The position numbers and the translations under genes were made by a program. DNA of 64,000 nt. Origin: Azolla caroliniana. Lineage: Eukaryota; Polypodiophyta. The DNA is taken from NCBI GenBank assembly GCA_043228905.1, contig JBHGNT010000006.1, positions 22,692,001 to 22,756,000 of the forward strand, in the 5' to 3' direction. The notes beneath the pieces are model-generated. The model saw only the letters and a program-made list of their open reading frames with translations. It was not told the DNA's origin and searched no databases. This document shows positions 35,261 to 43,689 of this stretch, one piece after another (the first letter of the stretch is position 1; each line of letters starts with the position of its first letter).

Positions 35261-35822
35261 GCTGTCAAGTGGATACTCCGGTATTTGAAGGGCACTTCAA
35301 ATATGTGTCTCCGATTCGGCTCCGGAAAACCTCAACTGGATGGTTTCACCGATTCGGACATGTCGGCTGATGTGGATACTAGCCGGTCTACATCCGGGTA
35401 TGTGATGACATATGCAGGGGGAGCTGTTTTGTGGCAATCCAGGCTGCAGAAGACGGTTGCATTGTCAACCATAGAGGCGGAGTACATGGCGGCTGTGGAA
35501 GCCGGCAAGGAAATATTATGGATGAAGGACTTCATCGGAGAGCTCGGTATCCGGCAAGAGGAATACTGACTCTACTGCGACAGTCAAAGTGCCATCCACC
35601 TTGCTAAGAATGCGGCCTACCATTCCCGGACGAAGCATATCCAATGGAGGTATCACTGGATCCGGGAAAGAGTAGATGATCAAGAGTTCGCACTGACGAA
35701 GATCCACACGGCCGAGAACGGGTCAGATATGTTGACCAAAGTGCTGATACCCGACAAGCGGGATGCATGTCGGAAGAGGATCGGACTGGTAAGACACCCC
35801 ATGCCAGAGTGAAGGGGGAGTT
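35261..35822 (+). pseudogene. Copia-1 RNase H fragment
   Basis: Starts at AVKWILRYLKG and runs through RNase H: GFTDSDMSAD, STSGYVMTYAGG, IEAEYMAAVEAGKE, LYCDSQSAIHLAKN and the tail DMLTKV. One in-frame stop (TGA) follows RQEEY near 35568. A polypurine tract (GTGAAGGGGGAGTT) precedes the LTR. It is close in sequence to the complete Copia-1 at 51724-57043. Confidence 0.9.
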
Positions 35823-36388
35823 TGTTGGGAGACAGGTCCCTCCGGATGGGAAGGGAGAAGAAACCATATGAGGAGTACCCGGCTACGGAGAGCCGGATGG
35901 TGCAGACCCGGTATGAACCGGAGGAAGAGACATATTCGTAAATATGTTTCTGAGAGCCCATCGTGGCTATATTTGTAAATAGCCGAAAAGTCATATTAGT
36001 ATAAATATGACTTAGGGCAAACTAATATTATGTTGGTTGTTGTTATTTTTCCCTTGTTGGTGCAAGAAGAAAAGAGAGTGCGTAACTGTACAGAGAGAGA
36101 GAGAGAGAGAGACGAGGTCGTTGCCTCTGTTGTAACCGCCGCCTGTGGCGAAGATCGTTAGCACGAGGTCGTTGGCTCTGTGAACTCACTGTTTTGTACA
36201 TTCTTACATAGTGACAGTTTGCAGCCAGTGGGCTGCCGTGGTTTTTCCCCTAGTTTGGGGTTTTCCACGTTAACCTCCTGTGTATTCTTCCTCTCCTTTG
36301 TGTTGCGCTTCATTTCTCGTTTTGTGTGTATGAAAAGAATCTCGGTTGTGGCCGAGCGTTGGACATAAGGAGCTAGGAGTTCCCGTCA
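35823..36388 (+). mobile_element. Copia-1 type 3' LTR (LTR-A copy 2)
   Basis: 566 bp from TGTTGGGAGACAGG to TTCCCGTCA, in proper position after the polypurine tract, with the TATAAATATGACTTAGG core near 36000. It has one copy of the 54-bp unit. Confidence 0.88.
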
Positions 36389-36660
36389 CATAGTTAGTAA
36401 AGTAGCTAATTGGCTATCCTAGCTACTACCATAGTTGAGTAAAGTAGCTAATTAGCTATCCTAGCTACTACCATAGTTGAGTAAAGTAGCTAATTAGCTA
36501 CCATAGTAGCTAATTAGCTATCCTAACTACTACCATAGTTGAGTAAAGTAGCTAATTAGCTATCCTAGCTACTACCATAGTTGAGTAAAGTAGCTAATTA
36601 GCTATCCTAGCTACTACCATAGTTTAGTAAAGTAGCTAATTAGCTATCCTAAATAGCTGC
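36389..36660 (+). repeat. Left-end tandem repeat, 42-bp units with TAGCTAATTAGCTA
   Basis: GAGTAAAG recurs at 36437, 36479, 36541 and 36583 with a 42-bp period (one unit has 20 bp extra). Each unit contains the 14-bp palindrome plus CTAGCTACTACCATAG. It abuts the LTR-A end at 36388. Confidence 0.85.
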
Positions 36661-37209
36661 CATGTTATTGTAGAATCTTGTGGATTAAGGACGACACATG
36701 ATGTGTCTGGTGTTGATGATGCTGCAACAGATGAGGATACTGCTGCCAACGTGGCTGAAAGTAAGAGTCCTGCTATCACATCTCCTTCAGATCAGCTCCA
36801 CCCTATTCTTTTGGAATATTGTACTGAATTAGGCAACGATGTGAAATGCCATGAAATAGTGGAAACAACATGTAAAACTGAGGTTCACAACAACAGTGTT
36901 TATGAACACTTGATGCAACATTTCTTTGAATCTCAAGACCTTGATTCCATTAAACCGAGCCCAACTACTGAAAATGTCCAAACAGATCCCTCTGTACTTG
37001 AAAAGCTAGCGCAAGAAACGGCTGCTGTGCAATTAGCTGCTGAGGCGATGGGAAGGTTGTTGGAGGAGGACACACTTGCGCATTGGGTAAAAGAAGCAAG
37101 GTTAAATGGGCAACTGACCAGAAAAAGGCTGAAGAAGGGGCCACGATCGGGAACAAGACTAGTTACTCGGTCAAGGGGCCCAGACGTAGTGGAGCAAAAT
37201 ACTGTTTAG
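36640..37209 (+). CDS. Hypothetical protein, probable 5' exon of the FCP1-like gene
   Basis: An open frame without an in-frame ATG runs out of the left-end repeat and encodes an acidic, Thr/Glu-rich segment (VDDAATDEDTAANVAES), then a helical charged part (EKLAQETAAVQLAAEAMG) and a basic tail (TRKRLKKGPRSG). No known domain is recognised. It lies just upstream of and on the same strand as the FCP1-like ORF. Possible donors such as AAG|GTTGTT (about 37055) or GAC|GTAGTG (about 37189) could join it to that ORF, but the splice is not settled. Confidence 0.35.
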   Translation, partial: LAILNSCHVIVESCGLRTTHDVSGVDDAATDEDTAANVAESKSPAITSPSDQLHPILLEYCTELGNDVKCHEIVETTCKTEVHNNSVYEHLMQHFFESQDLDSIKPSPTTENVQTDPSVLEKLAQETAAVQLAAEAMGRLLEEDTLAHWVKEARLNGQLTRKRLKKGPRSGTRLVTRSRGPDVVEQNTV

Positions 37210-37382
37210 TTGGATATGATTGTTAGCTTAGGGATTTTGCTAGGGTTTTAGGAAGTTTTACTATCTTGTTGGACAAGTAAAACCTCAGATTGGTTGTTGC
37301 TTGATCCACATTATGTAATGGAACTCTATGATGTTTTTCCAAGATAATTTGAAGAGTGTTGTTCTATGACTAAAACTCTTTG

Positions 37383-38375
37383 ATGTTCAGGATATTGTTT
37401 TGTGAGACTGTTAGTTACTTTGTGAGTGTGAATATGTTGGTGTTTTCTGATGTTGTAGAGTCTAAAGGGTTTGATTCTATTGCTCCTAAGGCCAATGGCA
37501 GTGTGGATATTGTTGATGTTGCGACGTGTTTAAAGGGCCCCATCTTGAAAGTAGATGTAGCAACTGACACAAGTGATCTGGTCACACAAGTTGATCAAGC
37601 ATGTTGCACGGATGACATGATGTTGCAGGTAGATGCCGCATGTTGCACGGATGACTTGATATTGCAGGTAGATGCAGCATGTGATACCAGTGGATTGATA
37701 TCGAGCAGATCACTAGCTACATGCACCGAGGTAATCCAAGGATTGATAACTAAGTCGACAAAACAAGCGCACCAGAATGTGAAGCTAGGCCCAACACAGT
37801 CGACTAGGGGTTTGAAGAGGAAAAGGACGCCAGTTGTGTCGGCTGAACCTGAGCTGATTGAGATTGATCGTGTCCTACCAGAAAATGGTGTAACAACGGC
37901 TCAGTTTCAGGAATGGAAACCTAAACCACTAGAAGTCGAAAGAAGAGCCTTGATCTTGGAGCTTGATAAAGTCTTGATGAGTGTGAGATATATGCAACCA
38001 AGGAGGGACATGAATCAATTTCTAGAATGGGTTGTGCAATACTTTGATTTGTTTATTTGGAGTGAAAAACCAAAATCAGATGTGTGGAAGTGTTTAACAA
38101 GATTCTTCCCAAAATGGCGAAGTCATTTTAAAGGTCAATGGGCACGAGAAAATTGTGAGCAAATGGAAGCTGCAAGACTCAAGAGACTTTCTGATTTTTG
38201 GGCTACTTGGCCTGAATATAATGCCGACAACACATTGATTTTGGATACAGAACATTTCCGGCACTACTTCAATATTCGGAGATGCTGTCTCATTCTACCC
38301 GAGGAAATGCCTGAACAGTACCTGGTGCAAACAGTGAGCTGCCAACTAGGTGCATGGTTGTGGACTCCATACTGA
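37383..38375 (+). CDS. FCP1/NIF-like HAD-fold protein, altered catalytic motif
   Basis: 330 residues from the ATG at 37383; the real N-terminus may come from an upstream exon (acceptors TTCAG at about 37390 or TTGTAG at about 37459). Residues about 69-107 are three copies of a 13-residue repeat (QVDAACCTDDLIL). Residues 188-312 resemble the FCP1 homology domain: RALILELDKVLM at the DxDx(T/V) position, FLEWVVQYFDLFIWSEKPKSDV (motif II region), a WxxxxxxW segment, then YNADNTLILDTEHFRHYFN at the NTLLIDDSPxK position. The nucleophile Asp is Glu and the later DD is DT, so phosphatase activity is doubtful. It may bind phosphoprotein targets such as the RNA polymerase II tail (inference). The fold assignment is by eye. 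Confidence 0.6.
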   Translation: MFRILFCETVSYFVSVNMLVFSDVVESKGFDSIAPKANGSVDIVDVATCLKGPILKVDVATDTSDLVTQVDQACCTDDMMLQVDAACCTDDLILQVDAACDTSGLISSRSLATCTEVIQGLITKSTKQAHQNVKLGPTQSTRGLKRKRTPVVSAEPELIEIDRVLPENGVTTAQFQEWKPKPLEVERRALILELDKVLMSVRYMQPRRDMNQFLEWVVQYFDLFIWSEKPKSDVWKCLTRFFPKWRSHFKGQWARENCEQMEAARLKRLSDFWATWPEYNADNTLILDTEHFRHYFNIRRCCLILPEEMPEQYLVQTVSCQLGAWLWTPY

Positions 38376-38822
38376 GCTCGATATGCGGATAATACATGTA
38401 GACTCGTTCCACTGACTAGCAAGAGCTTAGCTGTTTATAGGAGATTTGTAGACATTTTCAATGGTAATTTATAAATATGTAAAGAGATGACATTATTCAA
38501 TGAAGAATTTAATTACTTGTTCCCATTGTACTTATCTACTGTGTAATTTGAGGAATATGTTGCAGATTGTTGATTTCATGCTATTGATGACTATTTAGCT
38601 ATTGACAGCTAAATAGCTGCATTTGTACAGCTAATTAGCTACTGATGACTATTTCGCTATAACTTATAACTTAAAACTTAACAAAAAAGACATGATTTTA
38701 TTGAGAAAGAAGCACAAAAAGCAGACTGTATACAAGAAATTGATTGTCAAACGAATTTACTTAACTGTTTTCGCGAAATACATGTTTGTTTTACAAGAGA
38801 ACATGGTAATTGCTACTTGTAT
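38376..38822. other. Convergent intergenic space
   Basis: Holds the 3' ends of the two convergent genes and a small group of TAGCTAATTAGCTA-like motifs (38585-38660: AGCTAAATAGCTG, AGCTAATTAGCTA, ATTTCGCTA). No other gene is seen. Confidence 0.5.
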
Positions 38823-40664
38823 CTACAAATTCCATGGCATACTATTGTAAATACATTTATACACATTAGCACCAACAGTGTATAAACCTGAGCAGCTATT
38901 GTATTCTGACATTGGGACGTTGATGCACCTGACCAAATTAGAGTACATGTACGCCGCTGGTTTGTCTTCTAACAGCCTAAACACATATTCGTAGTCATCT
39001 AGTTTTGCATAAAAAATGCCTTCGATGTAGAATGTCCCGGCAAATACAAAATTTCCCCATGCCTCTACAATATTTTGCCTTGCACACTGTTTACTAACCG
39101 TGCACTTCAATATATAGAAATCAGCACCCTCTGAATTGCCTTCTTCAGCATTTACAGCGAAGTTATCCCCAACGTTCAGGACATCACTCAAAGTATCTCC
39201 AAGTCCCTCATATGTGAAGTCAGCATTTTGCCTTGTTTCTCCATCAACTGCTTCCTTATCATTCAGAGTGTGATACTCCCAATTCTGAATGTATGCTTTG
39301 TTTAGACAATATCTCCAATTTCCCTTCACACAATGGAAGCAAAAACAAGTCAATTCTCTAACCGCAATACAATGACCATCCAACCTGGAATAACCGCGAA
39401 CAACATGCAGAGATCACAATTCGGGAATTCCTTGGCACTCCCAGGTCTTCTCCCTATTTACTTCATCTATCTTCACTTCCCAAAATTCACGTTTGATATC
39501 TCGGACTTGCGAGGAATAAACACTTGTTGCACTCGTTGACATATTTGTTCTTAAAAATTCAACTACATGTGATGCACAATTCATGTGCACACCATCTGTC
39601 TTTAGTTGTTCATGGGTAAGTGCCCGCTTTATAATAGCCCCTACACCATCATGTTCACCTTTACCATGGCCAGACCCAAAAAAATTCCATCTCATTTCCA
39701 AACCTGTTATAGCAGGATACCTCCCCACAAAATAAAATGGACGTCGAGCCTTGAATTATGACGCAGCTCTGTCAGACCAGACCCAATGTTGAGTAAGCTC
39801 CAAATGTTGAGCTAATAACCACTGCCAATGTAACTTAAAACAGTGTTGGACGAACAAGGTATCATGCTTCATATCATCAGAAATAAAGAAATGAATTACT
39901 TTTTTAACATCACCTGAAACTCGAAAATATGTTATGTGCACAAAAATGGTTACCTGAACTGAACACCAATGCATAGATTGAATTTCATTCTGCTGCTTGA
40001 AAGTATAATTCTTTGCGAAATCTACTACTGAGACTACTACATCATTTGAGAAATCAGATATGTAAGTCTTAAACTGATGGGCTTGCCATGAATAAATGAA
40101 GTTGTGTTTAATGAACTTTCCTAGAGATACTACAAACAGAGACACCAAATCCCTTGGTTTAAGCATCTTCCGAACTAGATCCTTTCTTTTACACACCTTT
40201 CCTTCGAAATTGGTGTTCACTGACTCAAATAACTTCACAGAGATCAATATTTCACTACTCAATTCATTTGGACACCACCTAAATCTAATAGGGCCACAAT
40301 CTTGACATAAACCCATGACACATTTATGACTATGGAAGATAGCGTCAGTTTCTCTCGGACACAATATTGAATCTAATAAATAACTCATGGAAGAGATAAC
40401 GTGTTCAGATGATTTACACTCCTCTTGTGGGTTTGATCGACAAATTGGGCACCCACATGTGCAAACTGTATTAGTTAGGGATGCACTATGGTGACGTAGT
40501 AGATTAACAGAGTCCTTCAGAAAACCCATCTGTACATGGTAAATGCAACAACGTGTGTATCGATCCTTTAAGCGTCTCACAAAGTGTGGCTTAAGAGACT
40601 TGAATGTTCATAGTTGAACTTTGATATTTGGATGCATTCGTTTGAACCTAATAAATAAATCGAC
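38823..40664 (-). pseudogene. Transposase-like protein, exon 2 (three in-frame stops)
   Basis: One frame from the acceptor at 40665/40664 to the TAG at 38823, broken by TGA (about 40608), TAA (39756-39758) and TGA (about 39405). Order of motifs: FIRFKRMHPNIKV, KPHFVRRLKDRYTRCCIYHVQM, Cys-rich CTCGCPICR, CVMGLCQDCG with RWC, a long core, then RWNFFGSGHGKGEHDG and IIKRAL, VHMNCASHVVEFL, and a Cys-rich end (CFCFHCVKGNWRYC). The SGHGKGxxDG motif, and the CCxYH and CxCxxC clusters, belong to a transposase-like family that I recall only as uncharacterised in plants and invertebrates. Two of the three stops fit CGA-to-TGA changes. The frame is clearly selected apart from these, so it died recently. 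Confidence 0.6.
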
Positions 40665-41668
40665 CTGTGTAATAAAGGGGAATTAGTTATTCTCGTAACT
40701 AGCTAACTATCCTAGTAGCTAATTAGCTATCATGGTAGCTAATTAGCTATCCTAGTAGCTAATTAGCTGGTCTAGTAGCTAATTAGCTATCATGGTAGCT
40801 AATTAGCTGTCCTTGTAGCTAATTAGGTTTCCTAGTAGCTAATTAGTTATCATGGTAGCTAATTAGCTGGTCTAGTACCTAATTAGCTATATGGTGGCTA
40901 ATTAGCTGTCCTAGTAGCTAATTAGCTATCATGGTAGCTAATTAGCTTTCCTAGTAGCTAATTAGCTGGTAATAACGAAATTAGCTATCCTAGTAGCTAA
41001 TTAGCTGTCCTAGTAGCTAATTAGCTATTCTAGTAGCTAATTACCTATCATGGTATCATAGTAGCTATCCTAGTACCTAATTAGCTATCATGGTAGCTAA
41101 TTAGGTTTCCTAGTAGCTAATTAGTTGGTAATAACTAGAGTAGCTAACTATCATAGTAGCTAATTAGCTATCATGGTAGCTAATTACCTATTCTAATAGC
41201 TAATTAGCTAATTACCTATTCTAATAGCTAATTAGCTAATTACCTATTCTAATAGCTAATTAGCTAATTACCTATTCTAATTAGCTATTCTAGTAGCTAT
41301 TTAGCTATCATGGTAGCTAAAACCCTATTCTAATAGCTAATTAGCTATCCTAAAAGCTAATTAGCTATTTTGGTAGCTAATTATCTGGTAATAACTAAAT
41401 TAGCTATTGAGAATAGCTAATTAGCTATCATGGTAGCTAGTTAGCTATTTTGGTAGCTAATTATCTGGTAGTAACTAAATTAGCTATTGAGAATAGCTAA
41501 TTAGCTATCATGGTAGTAGCTATTGAGAGTAGCCAGTTACCTATGTAGTAGCTATCCTAGTAGCTAACTGAGGTAAATGTAATTGATAAGCTAATTAGCT
41601 TTTCTGCTAACTGAGCTAATTAACTTTCCGTGTAGAGTCAAAACAAATGTTGAGATAAATGTAAATAC
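40665..41668 (-). other. Intron of the transposase-like gene, filled by palindromic satellite
   Basis: On the minus strand the donor is CCTCAG|GTATTT and the acceptor TTACACAG|GTCG. Splicing joins LLDVPQ to VDLFIRFKRMHP in phase 0. About 0.9 kb of the 1,004-bp intron is the TAGCTAATTAGCTA array. The splice is predicted only. Confidence 0.6.
40690..41600. repeat. Degenerate ~20-bp satellite with palindrome TAGCTAATTAGCTA
   Basis: Some 35-40 units of a 20-bp consensus (the 14-bp palindrome plus TCMTGG or TCCTAG). TAGCTAATTAGCTA equals its own reverse complement. The centre TAATTA is also the classic homeodomain-type core. Units vary by substitutions and partial duplications. Confidence 0.92.
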
Positions 41669-42415
41669 CTGAGGTACATCAAGAAGATGAATGGGATGCT
41701 CCTCGTATTGATTTCTTCCAACACGTTTCCTGCATAAATCCTTTTTATTGGATGAAACCCTACTCTCATTAGTCCAAAACATTGTGATTACATCCTTGAT
41801 TTCAAACGTTATGGGTGTCATTGGCTTACATCTTGTAGTTAGCTTTAGTAGACTAGTTCCTTCACCCGAGGAAATTATACGGTTCATTGTATTGTACACT
41901 GTTTTTCTACTAACACCAATTACCTTAGATAGCTCACTGATGTTTATATCGTCAACATCACTATTAAGTAACATCATTAGACTAGACCTTTTTAAGACAA
42001 GATCATCTTCTGACATGCTCATGGATACGAAACTATTACGAAGATTATTTACTAAAATAGATGATATGTTTGCATTAAGACCATTACAATCAACTAAGTC
42101 CTTTATCGATGGATCATTACATATTCCATAAAGTACTACCTTCTTTTCTTCATTGCTGATGTGCTTGGTTTGAACATTGAAATAGTCTACAATCTTTCTC
42201 TCTATGATGATAGTCGCATTACTTACATTCTCAGCTAAACTATCCTTACCTTTACTGAGTGTGGCTTTCGTATCCTTCAACAATTGACGATGTTTCCTTC
42301 TTTTTTTCTGCCCAATAGTTTCGTATGGCTTGTTGTGTCCTAATAGCATCATCCCTATCCTTATGATCATTGAGGGGTAATTCTAAACACCCTTCTTCCC
42401 CTTCCATTTGGCTGG
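41669..42415 (-). pseudogene. Transposase-like protein, exon 1 (helix-turn-helix)
   Basis: The clean frame begins with ATG at 42370. Another frame starting at ATG 42418 (MSSQMEGEEGC...NYWAEKK) appears to be the true N-terminus, joined through a frameshift in an A-rich run near 42300 to RKHRQLLKDTKATLSKGKD. A helix-turn-helix (ISELSKVIGVSRKTVYNTMNR) at about 41910-41970 is a likely DNA-binding element. It is followed by FWTNESRVSSNKKDLCRKR and GRNQYEEHPIHLLDVPQ at the intron. The HTH plus the downstream Cys-rich catalytic-like part is the layout expected of a transposase. Superfamily unknown to me. Confidence 0.55.
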
Positions 42416-42579
42416 ACATATTAAAACCCTAAATTTCTAGAAAAAAAAAAAAGTATTTAAGATGGCTATGGGCAACAACAATACACAAAAATATTCCACA
42501 ATACACAAGATTAGATACAACAATACACAAGATAATCAATAGATAGAAAAGTTATTGCAATCCAAGACTGAACAGTAGA

Positions 42580-43330
42580 GGAGTTCACTCCGTTGGATCG
42601 AACAGTTGAGGAGGCGATCTAGGACCGACCAATGGCGACAACTGAGTGTAGAATGTTGTCGTTGGATGAGTGAACTCTGTCAAATCGAAATGTGGAAGCA
42701 ATCCAGGACTGGACAGTAGCGGCAACTGAGTGTAGAATGATGGCAATGGAGGAGAGAACCCCGTCAGATTGAACAGATAGCGATGATGCTTGGAATGCAC
42801 AGAGAAGGCACCTGAGAGTAGAATGGCAGCAGTGGAGTTGTTAACGCCGTCGGGTCGAAAAGTGGCAGCAATACATTCACAGTAGCGGCCCCTAAGTGTA
42901 GAGTGGCACAGAGAAGAGAACCTTGTCAGATTGAACATTTACCGATGATGCTTGGAACACAAAGTAGCGGCCCCTGAGTGTAGAGTAGCACAGAGAAGAG
43001 AACCCCGTCAGATTGAACAGTTACCGATGATGCTTGGAACGCAGAGTAGCGGCCCTTGAGTGTAGAGTGGCACAAAGAAGAGAACCCCGTCAGATTGAAC
43101 AGTTACCGATGATGCTTGGAACGCACAGTAGTGGCCCCTGAGTGTAGAGTGGCACAAAGAAGAGAACCCTGTCAGATTGAATAGTTACTGATGATGCTTG
43201 GAACACACAATAGCGGTCCCTGAGTGTAGAGTGGCACAGAGAAGAGAACCCCGTAAGATTGAACAACTCTTTGATGATGCTTGGAACGCACAGTAGCGGC
43301 CCCTGAGTGTAGAGTGGTGGCAGGTGGACT
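42580..43330. repeat. 82-bp tandem repeat upstream of the transposase-like gene
   Basis: CAGATTGAACA recurs at 42927, 43009, 43091 and 43173, with a variant at 43255: an exact 82-bp period. More diverged units extend left to about 42580. It lies in the 5' flank of the minus-strand gene and may be part of its promoter. Confidence 0.92.
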
Positions 43331-43689
43331 CGATAGGGTTTAGCAACAGTGGTAGCAACTAACCCACAATACTCAACTAGAGATGGCCTACGTGATGTGG
43401 CAAAGGATCATGCATAATGGACCTAGGAATTCGATATATAATTTATGGTACACATTTATGGTGCACATATCAATTTATGTTGCACGTTTATGTTGCACAT
43501 TTATGGCACTCATTCACATATGTAATTAAAATAGACTAGTATTTTCAATGGTAGTTTTTTGCATAGTTAATTTATTAATGATGAATTTTTACTAAAATGA
43601 CTATTTATCAATGGTAGCTTTTTGCATAGCTAATTAGCTATGTCAAGGACATAGCTAATTGTTTCCACTCTCATGCTTTCACCCTGAAA
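43331..43689. other. Right end of the putative transposon
   Basis: AT-rich, with GCACATTTATGG-like short repeats (43450-43510) and the motif group GCATAGCTAATTAGCTATG at 43626-43644, followed by another TAGCTAATT. Gypsy-F copy 2 coding begins immediately after. Confidence 0.5.

Larger units (their letters stand above)
36389..43680. mobile_element. Putative undescribed two-gene DNA transposon
   Basis: Four separate places carry the palindrome TAGCTAATTAGCTA or close variants: the left end (36389-36660), the space between the two genes (38585-38660), a long array (40690-41600) and the right end (43605-43665). Between them lie an FCP1/HAD-like gene on the plus strand and a transposase-like gene on the minus strand, in convergent order. 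Repeated motifs at the ends of a unit with its own transposase are typical of subterminal transposase-binding repeats. I could not identify terminal inverted repeats or a target duplication, so both edges are approximate and the unit is an inference. Confidence 0.45.

Noticed and set aside
42585-42938. 117-codon minus-strand ORF
   Set aside because: Lies in the 82-bp tandem repeat array and changes frame with repeat variants.
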